This document shows positions 7,984-17,864 of a stretch of DNA of 64,000 nucleotides, in pieces (position 1 is the stretch's first letter; each line of letters begins with the position of its first letter). The stretch spans positions 1,981,501 to 2,045,500 of the forward strand of contig NZ_JAHBYN010000001.1 in NCBI RefSeq assembly GCF_019635935.1, read 5' to 3'. The position numbers and the translations under genes are program-made. Origin of the DNA: Parvibaculum sp. (GTDB lineage Bacteria > Pseudomonadota > Alphaproteobacteria > Parvibaculales > Parvibaculaceae). The notes under the pieces are model-generated. The model was not told the DNA's origin. It ran no database searches and worked only from the letters and a program-made list of their open reading frames with translations.

Positions 7984-8666
7984 CCGCGCGCGCCGAACAG
8001 CGCGCTGCCGACGCGTACATGGGTGGCGCCCAATGCAATCGCCGTCTCGAAATCGCCGCTCATGCCCATTGAAAGCTTCGCGAGACCGTTGCGGCGCGCC
8101 AGCTTTTCGAGCAGCGCAAAATGAAGAGCGGGTTCTTCGTCGGCCGGTGGAATGCACATCAGCCCTTCGACATCGAGGCGCCACTCGTCGCGGCACCGCG
8201 CGAGGAACGCATCCGTATCGGTGGGCGCAAGACCGGCCTTTTGCGGTTCGTCGCCCGTGTTCACCTGAACGAACAAACGGGGCAGCGCCGCGCCCTTGTC
8301 GCGCGCCTTGACGAGCGCCAGCGCCAGCTTCTCGCGATCGAGCGTATGAAAAACATCGAAGAGCTGGAGTGCGTCGCCAAGCTTGTTGGTTTGCAGCGGA
8401 CCGATCAGATGGAGTTCGATATCCGCATATCGCGCCTTCAGCGCCGGCCACTTGGCGGCCGCTTCCTGCACGCGGTTCTCGCCGAAAACACGCTGACCGG
8501 CATCGATCAGCGGCACGATGGCTTCCGCGTCGAAGGTCTTCGACACAGCAACCAGCGTCACCTCTTGCGCGGCGCGCCCGGCCTCGCGCGCCGCATCGGC
8601 GATCCGCTGACGAATGGCGGCGAGGCGATCGGCGGAAGCGGTGGCGTCGGAGGCGGTCATTGTCAT
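7980..8666 (-). CDS. yggS: YggS-type pyridoxal 5'-phosphate homeostasis protein
   Basis: 228 residues, TIM-barrel fold-type III PLP protein. The PLP lysine is in VAVSK (Lys43), followed by FGENRVQEA and later VQVNTGDEPQKAG and MGMSGDFETAI, all family hallmarks. The family buffers free PLP and has no proven catalysis. Starts at 8666 or 8660 are both possible. It is divergent from the thiE-like gene with 32 bases between starts, so the promoters must overlap. Confidence 0.93.
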   Translation of the reverse strand: MTMTASDATASADRLAAIRQRIADAAREAGRAAQEVTLVAVSKTFDAEAIVPLIDAGQRVFGENRVQEAAAKWPALKARYADIELHLIGPLQTNKLGDALQLFDVFHTLDREKLALALVKARDKGAALPRLFVQVNTGDEPQKAGLAPTDTDAFLARCRDEWRLDVEGLMCIPPADEEPALHFALLEKLARRNGLAKLSMGMSGDFETAIALGATHVRVGSALFGARG

Positions 8667-8698
8667 AGTCTCGGCTCGGCCCGGCGGACAATCGGCGG

Positions 8699-9346
8699 AT
8701 GGGAGCGAAGCTAGTGGCAGGCAGCGCATACGGCAAGGGAAGCGGAAGCGCGAAGGCGCGCGCGTTGCGCCGCGCCGCATCGCGACTCGCTAAAGGCCGC
8801 GGCGGCATCGCGCTGATCGGCATGACCGACGCCACGCGCTTGCCGGACCCGCTGAAGGCACTCGATGCATTGCCCGCCGGATCTGCGCTTGTCTGGCGCG
8901 CCTATGACGCCGGCGCGGATGCCGCGGATTCTCGGCGGCTGGCGGCGCGAGCGCGAGCAAAGAACTGCCTGTTGCTGATTGCCGGCGAACCGAAACTTTG
9001 CCGCCGCCTTGGCGCGGGCGGTCTGCATCTGCCCGAACGCACGCTCACCCGCCGCCATGGTGCCGGTTTGGGAACGATAACGGCGGCCGCGCATTCCGAG
9101 GCCGCCATCCGCGCCGCCGCGCGCGCCGGCGCCGCCGCGGTTTTGATCTCGCCGGTCTTCCCGACGGCGAGCCATCCGGGCGCGGCCACGCTCGGCATTG
9201 TCAGATTTGCAAAACTCGCCCGCCTCGCCCACGCGCTTGGCATGGCGCCCTATGCGCTGGGCGGCGTCGCCACCGGCGCCGACATACGCCGCCTTGCGGG
9301 AACGGATGCGGCCGGCGTGGCCGGAATCGGCTTTCTTCTCGACTGA
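8699..9346 (+). CDS. Thiamine phosphate synthase-like (ThiE/TenI) protein
   Basis: 215 residues with a ThiE/TenI TIM barrel: MTDATRLPDPLKAL near residue 42, LGAGGLHLPE, a TAAAHSEAAI segment and ISPVFPTASHPGA, then ALGGV near the C terminus. ThiE joins HMP-diphosphate and thiazole phosphate. The family Gly-Val-His-Leu-Gly-Gln is altered to GLHLPE, and the N terminus carries an extra basic stretch, so activity as true ThiE is uncertain; a TenI-like or divergent role is possible. No other thiamine gene is nearby. Divergent from yggS. Confidence 0.75.
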   Translation: MGAKLVAGSAYGKGSGSAKARALRRAASRLAKGRGGIALIGMTDATRLPDPLKALDALPAGSALVWRAYDAGADAADSRRLAARARAKNCLLLIAGEPKLCRRLGAGGLHLPERTLTRRHGAGLGTITAAAHSEAAIRAAARAGAAAVLISPVFPTASHPGAATLGIVRFAKLARLAHALGMAPYALGGVATGADIRRLAGTDAAGVAGIGFLLD

Positions 9347-9349
9347 GCG

Positions 9350-10189
9350 TCAGGCGTAGTCAGGCGGAATGTAGCCGAAGCGCGCCATCTGTTCGAGATG
9401 ATCGGCGATGATGCGGCGGATCTGCACGGGCGTCAGCACCTCGCGCCACTGCTCGGCGCGGCCCTCGCGGAAAAAGGCGGCGGCATGCTCCGGACGTTCG
9501 CGAAACCCGTCGCGCTGCTCCTGGGCCTTCAGCACCGCGAATGACGAATTGCGGACGGCGCGTTGGAGCCTCTCCTGCGACGGCTGGAGACCGAGGAAAC
9601 CGGCGACGATGCCGAAATGCTTTGCCGGATCGGCCAGCAGATCCTCGTAGCGCAGTACAAGCAATTGGGGAAAAGGCCGTGCCGTCCAGCTTTTCACATG
9701 TGCAGACCAGGACGAATAAACCTCCGGCATGAGCTTGTCTGTAAACTGGGAAGTCGCCATCGGCCGCGCCATGATGGAAATTGTCTGGTCCAGCGTGGCA
9801 TTGAAATGATGATGGGCGGATATCGCGACATCGAGTGGATTCCGGACAACATAGATTCCACCCGCCGTGACATCCATATTGTGCAGAGGCACGCCGTGCC
9901 ACGGACCGAGATAATTATGCGTCTTGACGAAAACGGATTCGTGAAACGCCCTGGTCATGTCGGCCTGGCCGAGCGGCCGCAACCGCGCGATTTCGGGCTC
10001 CGTCAGCGCCGCGACCGGCTTCTTCGCATGCGGTTCGATCCAGGAAAGCCAGGATTCCCCGAGGCAGAAATCGGTGAGCTTCTCGAGCGGAACCGGCTCC
10101 TGCGCATCGCGCAACAGATTGTGCAGGAAGGTTCTGAGCCACGTATTGCCCGACTTTGGATAGGAGGCAAGCCAGATCAACGCGCCCAT
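9350..10189 (-). CDS. Sulfotransferase domain protein (tandem copy 2)
   Basis: 279 residues. The PAPS-binding loop is at the N terminus (LASYPKSGNTW), followed by FVKTHNY and the 3'-phosphate motif VVRNPLDVAIS; the C terminus keeps REGRAEQWREVLTP and RFGYIP. It resembles eukaryote-type cytosolic sulfotransferases (Sulfotransfer_1), which use PAPS. Its start is eight bases after the stop of a close paralogue on the same strand, so the pair is an operon formed by tandem duplication. Acceptor unknown. Confidence 0.9.
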   Translation of the reverse strand: MGALIWLASYPKSGNTWLRTFLHNLLRDAQEPVPLEKLTDFCLGESWLSWIEPHAKKPVAALTEPEIARLRPLGQADMTRAFHESVFVKTHNYLGPWHGVPLHNMDVTAGGIYVVRNPLDVAISAHHHFNATLDQTISIMARPMATSQFTDKLMPEVYSSWSAHVKSWTARPFPQLLVLRYEDLLADPAKHFGIVAGFLGLQPSQERLQRAVRNSSFAVLKAQEQRDGFRERPEHAAAFFREGRAEQWREVLTPVQIRRIIADHLEQMARFGYIPPDYA

Positions 10190-10197
10190 ATCGGTCC

Positions 10198-11097
10198 TCA
10201 GCCCCGCGCGACGCCCGTGGCGTCCCGTACTTCCATATCCGCTACCGGAACGGCATCCCGATAATCCTCCGGAATATAACCGAAACGTTCCATCTGTTCG
10301 TGATGATCGCGAATGATACGGCGGACCTGTTCGGGCGTCAGCACCTCGCGCCACTGCTCGGCGCGGCCTTCGCGGAAAAAGCTTTCTGCTTTCTTCGAGC
10401 GCTCCTTGAAGCCTTTCCTCTCTTCGATCGCCTTCAGCGTCTTGAAGGAGGAATTGCGGATCGCGCGTTCGAGACGTTCGGAGGAAGGCTTCAAACCCAG
10501 AAAATTCGCTACCCGCTTGAAATGCTTTCGCGGTTTGTGCAGCAGGTCCTCGTAGCGCAATACGAGAAGCTGCGGGCTCGGATGCTCCGTCCAGCTCTTC
10601 ACATGCGTCGACCAGGAGCGGTGAACTTCAAGGACGTGACTCTCGGTTCCGCCCATCACCGTCATGTCATTGGCGAGATGTGCGATTGCTTCGTCCAGCG
10701 TTTCTCCGAAATGGTGACTGACGGATATGACAACGTCGAGCGGATTGCGCAGCACATAAATGCCGCCTGCCGTAACATCCATCGTATGCAGCGGAACGCC
10801 GCACCACTCACCGAAATAATTATGCGTCTTGACGAACACCGAGTCGGGAAAGACCGTCGTAAAGTCGCGATGCACCAGCGGGCGCAGCCGGGCGATCTCT
10901 TCATCCGTCAGCTCGGTGACGGGGCGTCCTCCCGAGCGCCGCAAATACCATTGCGCCCCTGAGTCGCCGATGCAGAAATCGGTAATGTCGTTGATGTCGA
11001 TCGGCTTGGGTTCGTTCCTGAACAGATTGTGCAGAAAGCTTCGCATCCAGGTGTTGCCGGACTTCGGATAGGAGGCAAGCCAGATCAGCGCGCCCAT
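10198..11097 (-). CDS. Sulfotransferase domain protein (tandem copy 1)
   Basis: 299 residues, paralogous to the next gene downstream: shared MGALIWLASYPKSGNTW, FVKTHNYFG, VLRNPLDVVIS, FFREGRAEQWREVLTP and RFGYIPEDY. It has an extra C-terminal tail of about 20 residues (DAVPVADMEVRDATG). It is the first gene of the pair, transcribed leftward; the porin terminator lies upstream, so it probably has its own promoter in 11098-11150. Function as PAPS-dependent sulfotransferase is from family; the acceptor is unknown. Confidence 0.9.
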   Translation of the reverse strand: MGALIWLASYPKSGNTWMRSFLHNLFRNEPKPIDINDITDFCIGDSGAQWYLRRSGGRPVTELTDEEIARLRPLVHRDFTTVFPDSVFVKTHNYFGEWCGVPLHTMDVTAGGIYVLRNPLDVVISVSHHFGETLDEAIAHLANDMTVMGGTESHVLEVHRSWSTHVKSWTEHPSPQLLVLRYEDLLHKPRKHFKRVANFLGLKPSSERLERAIRNSSFKTLKAIEERKGFKERSKKAESFFREGRAEQWREVLTPEQVRRIIRDHHEQMERFGYIPEDYRDAVPVADMEVRDATGVARG

Positions 11098-11149
11098 TCT
11101 CTGTAGCTCCTTACCGTCTTCTCTAACGCATCTCTAGCAAGCCTGCCGC

Positions 11150-11185
11150 GAAAAACAAAGAGAGCGGGTGTTGCCACCCGCTCTC
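11150..11185 (-). terminator. Rho-independent terminator of the porin gene
   Basis: A perfect 11-base stem: GAGAGCGGGTG (11160-11170) and CACCCGCTCTC (11175-11185) around TTGC. On the minus strand the stem is followed by TTTGTTTTT. It begins 36 bases after the porin stop, in the right orientation. This is the clearest intrinsic terminator in the window. Confidence 0.9.
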
Positions 11186-11220
11186 CAAGTATCGAAGTTT
11201 CGCGTCTGACGCCGAAGCGA

Positions 11221-12390
11221 TCAGAACGAAACCGACAGGACGAGACCGCCCGACAGGACGTCGTAGTCGCCACCGCCGACACCGGCGCGCTCGACTTCGC
11301 TCATCTGCAGGTCGAGGCCGATATCGACACCCGAGCCGAGATTGTAGCCACCGCCCGTCTGCCAGGTGGTCAGCTTCTGATCGAGAAGGCCCGTCGCGGA
11401 GATTTCATCCTGCAGGTACGCAAGGCCAACCGTCCACGGGCCCGTCGCATAGGAAAGGCCCAAGGTCCAGACTTCCTGTTCTGCTCCGGCCGCCGTCGCA
11501 AGCGGGGCGCCAACGCCAGCAAGATCCTCGGACTGGTACCAGGCACCGCCCAGCGTGAAGCCCGCCATGCCGAGATTGAGACCGAAGCCCCATTCCTCGG
11601 GATCGGATCCGCCGGCGACATTCAGAACCGTCTCGCCCGAGACGTAGAAGCCCGAGGCGCCGACATCGACACCGCCGAACGAGCCGGCATAGTTGAGCGC
11701 CACTTCGATGACGTCGTCGATACGGACACCGGCGGCCGCACCCGCGGTCGCTGCACCGAGACCGTTCGGATTCGGACCAGCGTAGGAAACGTCCGGCGTG
11801 TAGGACAGGCCGAGCTGGAAGCCGGCGAAGCGCGGGGTGAAATAGGTCACCTTGTTGGCATCGGCCGCCATCAGCGAGAAGGTCGAGGAGCGGTGCGCGG
11901 CACCACCAACCGTAATACCGGTAATCGCCGTCGGAACGTTCAGGATGTTCGGGCTGTCGACACCGTTGCCCGGCACGAACCAGGGCGAGGTGTAGTGCAT
12001 CTTGAAGGCAGCGCCATCGGTGCCGCCGATTTCGAACCGGCCGAAGCCGCCTTCGAGATAGGCAAAGAGTTCGCGGAACGCCGCATCGTTAGGTGCGCGG
12101 CCCGCGTTGGCCGTGTTCCAATCGTCATTGAGCGAAAGCGTCGCGAGGACACCGGCGACCATGCCGTTGTCGAGCGTGCCTTCGGCATTGATGTCGATGT
12201 TGCGCGCGACAAGCTTGACGGCGGTGTCGTTGACCTTTGTGGCCGGAGCAGTGTTATCGCCGTCGATAACGTAGAAGCCGGCCGTGACCGTGCCGCCGAC
12301 CGTGACGGTCAGCGGATCGCTCGCGAGCGCCGGACCGGCGATCAAGCCGGCCGAGACGAGAGCGGTCGTCCCAAGAAGAATCTTTTTCAT
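11221..12390 (-). CDS. Outer membrane porin
   Basis: 389 residues. A signal peptide (1-23) ends GPALA before SDPLTVTVGG. The rest is alternating polar/hydrophobic beta strands with Gly/Asn turns, and the last residue is Phe (LVLSVSF), the assembly signal for outer-membrane beta-barrels. It fits general trimeric porins of alphaproteobacteria (Porin_4 type). GAGGAA stands three to four bases before ATG. It is a single-gene unit with its own terminator and a long upstream region, consistent with high expression. Solute specificity cannot be told. Confidence 0.93.
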   Translation of the reverse strand: MKKILLGTTALVSAGLIAGPALASDPLTVTVGGTVTAGFYVIDGDNTAPATKVNDTAVKLVARNIDINAEGTLDNGMVAGVLATLSLNDDWNTANAGRAPNDAAFRELFAYLEGGFGRFEIGGTDGAAFKMHYTSPWFVPGNGVDSPNILNVPTAITGITVGGAAHRSSTFSLMAADANKVTYFTPRFAGFQLGLSYTPDVSYAGPNPNGLGAATAGAAAGVRIDDVIEVALNYAGSFGGVDVGASGFYVSGETVLNVAGGSDPEEWGFGLNLGMAGFTLGGAWYQSEDLAGVGAPLATAAGAEQEVWTLGLSYATGPWTVGLAYLQDEISATGLLDQKLTTWQTGGGYNLGSGVDIGLDLQMSEVERAGVGGGDYDVLSGGLVLSVSF

Positions 12391-12988
12391 GTGTTCCTCG
12401 CAGTATCAGCTAAGAGCTGTTCCATTCGCACGTGCCATCGGAAAAACCCCCCATGGCCGCGTCCATCGCCGGGCCGACTGAAACTGCCCCCCGAGCGCGT
12501 AACCCGATTAATCCGTTGATCGCCCCCTCCGGTCAAGCGAACCGGCCCGCGCCGTGAAGGAATGTCGGCACATGTTGCGGAAAGGGCACAAATCGGCCCC
12601 ACTTGGTTAACGAAGGGTTACGATCGCGGGGACGTGGATTCGCCTGACCGGTCATGCGACTCAATAACGATGCGGATTCCGAGCACGGAGGACCGCATCG
12701 GCGGGCCCCGAAATTCATCGGCTGAGTCCGCATTGCGGTTTGCGTCGGCTGTGCCTTGGGAGCAACAGTCGGCGCGTCGCAACACAAGCGCCGGACCCGG
12801 ATGAAACGCGCTGATGAGCGAGATTGCGGGACGCCGCTTTATCTCGCTATAAAGGCACACGACAAATGAAAGTGCGCTGGCCGCGCGGTGCGGCCGGCAT
12901 GCGAAATTACTTGCTCTCCGCAAGCCCATGGCGCAAGAACCGGCAGGCGGATGAGAGAGGCGCAACGCGAGAGGCTTGCCGTAAATCG
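12391..12988. other. Gene-free region between porin and DUF3576 lipoprotein
   Basis: About 600 bases hold no ORF I can support. The porin-proximal part should carry the porin promoter: on the minus strand TTGACC (12536-12531) is followed 17 bases later by a weak GATTAA. The distal part includes a small AT-rich patch around 12605-12620. The divergent lipoprotein promoter must also lie here. Confidence 0.5.
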
Positions 12989-13561
12989 ATGACCAATACT
13001 GGAATGAAGGGCGCCCGGAGCGCCGCCGCCGCTCTGGCGTTTGCCGCCATTCTCGGCCTGACCGCCTGCGGCCCCTCAACCTCGAATTTCCCCGGCCAGC
13101 CGACCGGCAAGGGCGGCCCCAACAATCCGACCGGCGAGCAGCAGCGCGAATCGATTTTCGGCGAGGACGGCCTGAAGCTGTTCGGCGGCGGCTCGAGCGG
13201 CGACGACCAGGGCTCGGGCATCGGCGTCAACAGCTTCCTGTGGCGCGCCTCGCTCGACACCATCGCCTTCATGCCGCTGGCCTCGGCCGACCCCTTTGGC
13301 GGCGTCATCATCACCGACTGGTACCAGGACCCGAAAACACCCGGCGAACGCTTCAAGGTGACGGTCTATATTCTCGACCGCCGGCTGCGCGCCGACGGCG
13401 TGAAAGTGGCGGTTTTCCGCCAGACAAGGGCTGAAAACGGCACCGGCGAATGGGTCGACGCGGCGGTCACCATGGCGACGCCGATGCAGATCGAAAACGC
13501 CATTCTGGTGCGCGCGCGCCAGCTTCGCATCAGCACCATCGAGGCCACCGAGAGCCGCTAG
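12989..13561 (+). CDS. DUF3576 lipoprotein upstream of leuS
   Basis: About 190 residues. A lipoprotein signal ends in LGLTAC (Cys27 from the ATG at 12989), then a Gly/Pro/Asn-rich linker, then a conserved domain with NSFLWRASLDTIAFMPL and GGVIITDWY, as in alphaproteobacterial DUF3576 proteins found before leuS. An ATG at 13004 is also possible; neither has a good ribosome site. Predicted anchored in the outer membrane or periplasmic face. Function unknown; its constant place before leuS-lptE suggests an envelope role. Confidence 0.82.
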   Translation: MTNTGMKGARSAAAALAFAAILGLTACGPSTSNFPGQPTGKGGPNNPTGEQQRESIFGEDGLKLFGGGSSGDDQGSGIGVNSFLWRASLDTIAFMPLASADPFGGVIITDWYQDPKTPGERFKVTVYILDRRLRADGVKVAVFRQTRAENGTGEWVDAAVTMATPMQIENAILVRARQLRISTIEATESR

Positions 13562-13594
13562 CGGTCCGGATTGAAGACGGACCAGCCGACAATC

Positions 13595-16204
13595 ATGTCC
13601 ACACGTTACAACGCCCGCGCCGCCGAGCCGAAATGGCAGAAGCTGTGGGAGGACCGGGGTACTTTCCGGACACCCGAGCCGAGCGGCCGCCCGAAATATT
13701 ATGTTCTTGAAATGTTCCCCTATCCGTCGGGGCGCATTCACATGGGCCATGTCCGCAACTACACGATGGGCGACGTCATCGCGCGCTACAAACGGGCGCG
13801 CGGCTTCGACGTGCTGCATCCGATGGGCTGGGACGCCTTTGGCCTGGCCGCCGAAAACGCGGCGATGGAAAAGAACATCCATCCGAAAAGCTGGACCTAC
13901 GACAACATCGCGGCGATGCGCGCGCAGCTGAAGGCGATCGGCCTGTCCTTCGACTGGGAACGCGAACTCGCCACCTGCGACCCTGAATATTGCGGCCACG
14001 AACAGGCGATCTTTCTCGACTTTCTCGAAGCCGGCTTCGTCAGCCGCCGCAAGAGCATGGTCAACTGGGATCCGGTCGACAACACCGTGCTCGCCAACGA
14101 ACAGGTGATCGACGGCTGCGGCTGGCGCTCGGGCGCACCCGTCGAGCGGCGCGAACTGACGCAATGGTTTCTGAACATTACCGATTTCGCCGACGACCTG
14201 CTCGACGGTCTCGACACGCTCGAGCACTGGCCCGAAAAAGTGCGGACGATGCAGCGAAACTGGATCGGCCGCTCGGAAGGCGCGAAGGTTCTCTTCACGC
14301 TGGATGGCGTTGCGGACGCGCCGGACTATAAGCTCGAGATCTTCACGACACGGCCGGACACACTCTTCGGCGCGAGCTTCTGCGCGCTGTCGCCGCATCA
14401 TCCGCTGACGCAGAAACTGGCGGCGGACAATGCCGACCTGCAGGCCTTCATCCGCAAATGCGACCAGATCGGCACCAGCGAGGAAGCGATCGAGACGGCC
14501 GAGAAGCTCGGCTTCGATACCGGCCTCAAGGCGCGCCATCCCTTTATCGAGGGCCGGACGCTGCCGGTCTATGTCGCGAACTTCGTGCTGATGGAATATG
14601 GCACCGGCGCGATCTTCGCCTGTCCGGCGCATGACCAGCGCGACCTCGACTTCGCGCGCAAATATGATTTGCCGGTGATCCCGGTCGTCGCGCCGAAAGA
14701 CCTGGACGAAACCGCGCGCGCCGCTTTCGTCGAAGAGCTTGCGGCGCATGCAACGGATGCCTTTACCGGCGACGGCGTGGCGGTCAATTCGGATTTCCTG
14801 AACGGGCTCGATGTCGGCGCGGCCAAGCGCGCGGCGATCGAAAAACTCGAAGCGATGGGCCTCGGCCAGGGCACGATCAATTACCGCCTGCGCGACTGGG
14901 GCATTTCGCGCCAGCGCTATTGGGGCTGTCCGATCCCGGTCGTCCATTGCGATGCTTGCGGCGTCGTGCCGGTGCCGCGGGACCAGTTGCCGGTGGTGCT
15001 GCCCGACGATGTGACTTTCGACAAGCCGGGCAATCCGCTCGACCGCCATCCGACATGGAAGCATGTCGATTGCCCGAAATGCGGCAAGCCCGCGCGCCGC
15101 GAAACGGACACGTTCGACACCTTCGTCGATAGTTCCTGGTACTTCGCCCGCTTCTGCGCGCCGAAGGCCGAAACGCCGACCGACCGTGCCGCGGTCGATC
15201 GCTGGTTGCCGGTCGATCAATATATCGGCGGCGTCGAGCACGCGATCCTGCATCTGCTCTATTCGCGCTTCTTCACCCGCGCCATGCATCGTCTGGGACA
15301 TGTCGGCCTCGACGAACCTTTCGCGCGGCTCTTTACGCAAGGCATGGTCAATCACGAAACCTACCGCGACGCGGGTGGCAAGTGGCTGCCGCCTTCCGAA
15401 GTCGCGATCGAAACGGCGGGCGGGAAGCGCGTCGCCAAACGCATTTCCGACGGTACGCCGGTGACGATCGGCTCGATCGAGAAAATGTCGAAGTCGAAAA
15501 AGAACACCGTCGATCCCGACGACATCATCAGCCAGTACGGCGCCGACACCTCGCGCTGGTTCATGCTGTCGGACAGCCCGCCCGAGCGCGACGTGCAGTG
15601 GACGGATGCGGGGGCCGAAGGCGCCTGGCGCTTCACGCAGCGCTTCTGGCGGCTGGCGGCTGGCGCCGACGACATCGCGCCCGCCGGCGCGAGCCAGCCC
15701 GCAAGCTTCGACGACGCGGCGCTGGCGCTGAGGCGCGCCGCGCACAAGGCGCTCGACGCGCTGACCGACGACATCGAGCATCTGCGTTTCAACCGCGCGG
15801 TCGCCCGCATCTACGAACTGGCCAACGCGATTTCAGGTTTTGTTCCCTCAAACGACGCCGGAAAATGGGCGAAACGCGAGGCGCTGGAGTTCATGGTGCT
15901 GGCCGCCGCGCCGATGATGCCGCATCTGGCCGAGGAATGCTGGGCAGCCCTTGGCCATGAGATACCGGCGGTCGACACCGAATGGCCGGTTGCCGACAAG
16001 GCCCTCATCGTGGAAGACTCCGTGACGATCGCCGTTCAGGTCAACGGCAAGCGCCGCGACGAACTGACGGTCGCCCGCGACGCGGACAACGAGACGGTCG
16101 AGCGCGCGGCGCTGGCGCTCGAAAAGGTGGGGAAGGCAATCGATGGAAAAGCGGTTCGCAAGGTCATCGTCGTGCCGGGCAAGATCGTCAATGTCGTGGT
16201 CTGA
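13595..16204 (+). CDS. leuS: Leucyl-tRNA synthetase
   Basis: 869 residues, class I synthetase charging tRNA-Leu. HIGH motif is HMGH at residues 49-52 and KMSKS at 630-634 ([12 protein letters not shown]); the editing-domain insertion lies between, with the TTRPDT segment. A zinc-type CDACG/CPKCG pair occurs at about 450-500. An upstream in-frame TTG at 13571 would add eight residues, but [15 protein letters not shown] matches family starts. It is 33 bases after the DUF3576 gene and one base before lptE, forming an operon. Confidence 0.97.
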   Translation: MSTRYNARAAEPKWQKLWEDRGTFRTPEPSGRPKYYVLEMFPYPSGRIHMGHVRNYTMGDVIARYKRARGFDVLHPMGWDAFGLAAENAAMEKNIHPKSWTYDNIAAMRAQLKAIGLSFDWERELATCDPEYCGHEQAIFLDFLEAGFVSRRKSMVNWDPVDNTVLANEQVIDGCGWRSGAPVERRELTQWFLNITDFADDLLDGLDTLEHWPEKVRTMQRNWIGRSEGAKVLFTLDGVADAPDYKLEIFTTRPDTLFGASFCALSPHHPLTQKLAADNADLQAFIRKCDQIGTSEEAIETAEKLGFDTGLKARHPFIEGRTLPVYVANFVLMEYGTGAIFACPAHDQRDLDFARKYDLPVIPVVAPKDLDETARAAFVEELAAHATDAFTGDGVAVNSDFLNGLDVGAAKRAAIEKLEAMGLGQGTINYRLRDWGISRQRYWGCPIPVVHCDACGVVPVPRDQLPVVLPDDVTFDKPGNPLDRHPTWKHVDCPKCGKPARRETDTFDTFVDSSWYFARFCAPKAETPTDRAAVDRWLPVDQYIGGVEHAILHLLYSRFFTRAMHRLGHVGLDEPFARLFTQGMVNHETYRDAGGKWLPPSEVAIETAGGKRVAKRISDGTPVTIGSIEKMSKSKKNTVDPDDIISQYGADTSRWFMLSDSPPERDVQWTDAGAEGAWRFTQRFWRLAAGADDIAPAGASQPASFDDAALALRRAAHKALDALTDDIEHLRFNRAVARIYELANAISGFVPSNDAGKWAKREALEFMVLAAAPMMPHLAEECWAALGHEIPAVDTEWPVADKALIVEDSVTIAVQVNGKRRDELTVARDADNETVERAALALEKVGKAIDGKAVRKVIVVPGKIVNVVV

Positions 16205-16205
16205 C

Positions 16206-16721
16206 ATGCGCCTCGGCGCCATGCTGATGGCGCTGCTGGTGCTGCCGGCCTGCGGCTTCACGCCGATGTATGCGACAAACAACGGCACGAGTGTCGCCGC
16301 CGATCTGTCGATGCTCGACGTCAAGGCGCCCGAAAACGCTCTCGGCCGCGCCCTGAAATACAATCTGCTCGACATTCTCTCGCCGTCCGGCAATCCGCCG
16401 GCCAACGCCCCCTACCGCGTCGAACTGGCGCCGACGCTTTACGAGGAGGATGTCGCCATTGAGCGCGACGCCGACGTGACGCGCAAGAACACAGTGCTGG
16501 TCGTGCCCTTCCGTCTGATCGACGTCGAAACCGGCAAGCCGGTGATGCGCTCGGTGGCGCGCTCGCGCACCTCCTACAACCGCGTCGATTCCGAATTCGC
16601 CAACATCACGGCGTCGCGCGACGCGCAGGCCCGCGTTGCGCGCGATGTCGCCGGCGAAATCAAGTTGCAGCTCGGCATTCATTTCAGCAGCAATCCGCGC
16701 GTGGCCGGCGCCGCGCTGTGA
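16206..16721 (+). CDS. lptE: LPS-assembly lipoprotein LptE
   Basis: 171 residues. The signal MALLVLPAC ends with lipobox Cys16, followed by GFTPMYA, typical of alphaproteobacterial LptE (DUF-type LptE/RlpB). LptE plugs LptD in the outer membrane for lipopolysaccharide export. The start is one base after the leuS stop, so translation is probably coupled. The leuS-lptE-holA order is standard in proteobacteria. Confidence 0.9.
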   Translation: MRLGAMLMALLVLPACGFTPMYATNNGTSVAADLSMLDVKAPENALGRALKYNLLDILSPSGNPPANAPYRVELAPTLYEEDVAIERDADVTRKNTVLVVPFRLIDVETGKPVMRSVARSRTSYNRVDSEFANITASRDAQARVARDVAGEIKLQLGIHFSSNPRVAGAAL

Positions 16722-16740
16722 CGGAACGGCGAAGAACGCC

Positions 16741-17799
16741 TTGAAAGTAAAACCGCAGGACGCCGACCGTTTCGCGGCAAAGCCGCCCGCCAATGTCGTT
16801 GCGGTGCTGGTCTACGGTCCCGACAGCGGCCTTGTGCGCCAACGCATCGAGAAGCTGACGCGCAGTGTCGTCGACGATCTCGCCGATCCGTTTCGCCTCG
16901 CCGATATTTCCGACAGCGAATTGAAAAGCGATCCGGCGCGGCTGGCCGATGAGGCAGCCGCGATCTCGATGCTGGGCGGGCGGCGCGTCGTGCGCCTGCG
17001 CGGCCTGAGCGACGGCGCGTCGAAGGTGCTTGCGGCGTTTCTCGAGGATCCGCTGGGCGACGCGCTGATCGTTGCCGAAGGCGGCGAGCTTGGTCCGCGC
17101 TCGTCGCTGCGTCTGCTCTTCGAGGAAGCCGAAAACGCCGCCGCCCTCCCCTGCTATGCCGACGACGCCTCGACGCTGGGCGAGGTGATCCGCGCGCGGC
17201 TCGGCGCGGCCGGATTGAAGGCCGAACCGGCGGCGTTCGAATATCTGATGGCGCATCTCGGTTCCGACCGCGGCGTGACGCAGAACGAACTTGAAAAGCT
17301 GGTGCTCTATATGGGTGCGGGCGACATGAGCGCAGACAGGAGGGGCGAAACGCGCGAGGTGACGCTGGCCGATGCGCGCGAATGCATCGGCGACAATGCG
17401 GGCTCGAGCCTCGACGAAGTGATCGACGCGGCGCTGGGCGGCGAACTTGAAAATCTCGACACGGCACTGGCGCGCGCCCGCGCCGCCGACACCAACGCGG
17501 TGCTGATCCTGAACATGCTGTCGCGCCATTTGATGCAGCTGCATCTGGCGGCCGCCCATGTCGAGAACGGCAGCGACCTTGGCGGCGCGATGCGAAGCTT
17601 CCGTCCGCCGCTGCATTTCAAGCGCAAGGACGCGGTGACGCGTCAGATGAAAAACTGGAACCGCCGGAAGCTCGACCGCGCGCTCGCCCTGGCGCTCGAA
17701 GCCGAGACGCAATGCAAGACCACCGGCAGTCCCGCCGAGGCGATCTGTGGACAGACTTTATTTCGCATAGCGCAAGCCGCGCGTCCCGCGCGGCGGTGA
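16741..17799 (+). CDS. holA: DNA polymerase III delta subunit
   Basis: 352 residues from TTG at 16741 (MKVKPQDADRF, which fits alphaproteobacterial HolA). It is the clamp-loader delta subunit that opens the beta clamp. VLVYGPDSGLVRQR, SMLGGRRVVRLRG and LILNMLSRHLMQLHLA are family segments. No ATG lies in a better place; the frame upstream runs into lptE. Last gene of the leuS operon; an array of TGTGACAG boxes begins right after its stop. Confidence 0.9.
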   Translation: MKVKPQDADRFAAKPPANVVAVLVYGPDSGLVRQRIEKLTRSVVDDLADPFRLADISDSELKSDPARLADEAAAISMLGGRRVVRLRGLSDGASKVLAAFLEDPLGDALIVAEGGELGPRSSLRLLFEEAENAAALPCYADDASTLGEVIRARLGAAGLKAEPAAFEYLMAHLGSDRGVTQNELEKLVLYMGAGDMSADRRGETREVTLADARECIGDNAGSSLDEVIDAALGGELENLDTALARARAADTNAVLILNMLSRHLMQLHLAAAHVENGSDLGGAMRSFRPPLHFKRKDAVTRQMKNWNRRKLDRALALALEAETQCKTTGSPAEAICGQTLFRIAQAARPARR

Positions 17800-17864
17800 A
17801 TGTGACAGCGATTGTGACAGCGATTGTGACAGTGAAAAACCGCTTCTGTCACGGAACTGTCACA
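17799..17864. repeat. TGTGACAG box array after holA
   Basis: Three direct copies of TGTGACAG start at 17801, 17813 and 17825 (12-base period, unit ATTGTGACAGCG), followed by two inverted copies, CTGTCAC at 17846 and CTGTCACA at 17857 (11-base period). A further TGTCACA is at 17959. The boxes begin two bases after the holA stop, in the convergent holA/parB gap. The TGACAG core is the same as in the array at 1196-1250. Confidence 0.6.

Noticed and set aside
13076..15781. A 901-residue open frame on the minus strand opposite leuS
   Set aside because: It is an antisense shadow of leuS. Arg/His-rich composition and no known motif; high-GC codons leave few stops.
17746..17754. TGTGGACAG in the holA end as a DnaA box
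   Set aside because: It differs from consensus and lies in coding sequence; no cluster around it.
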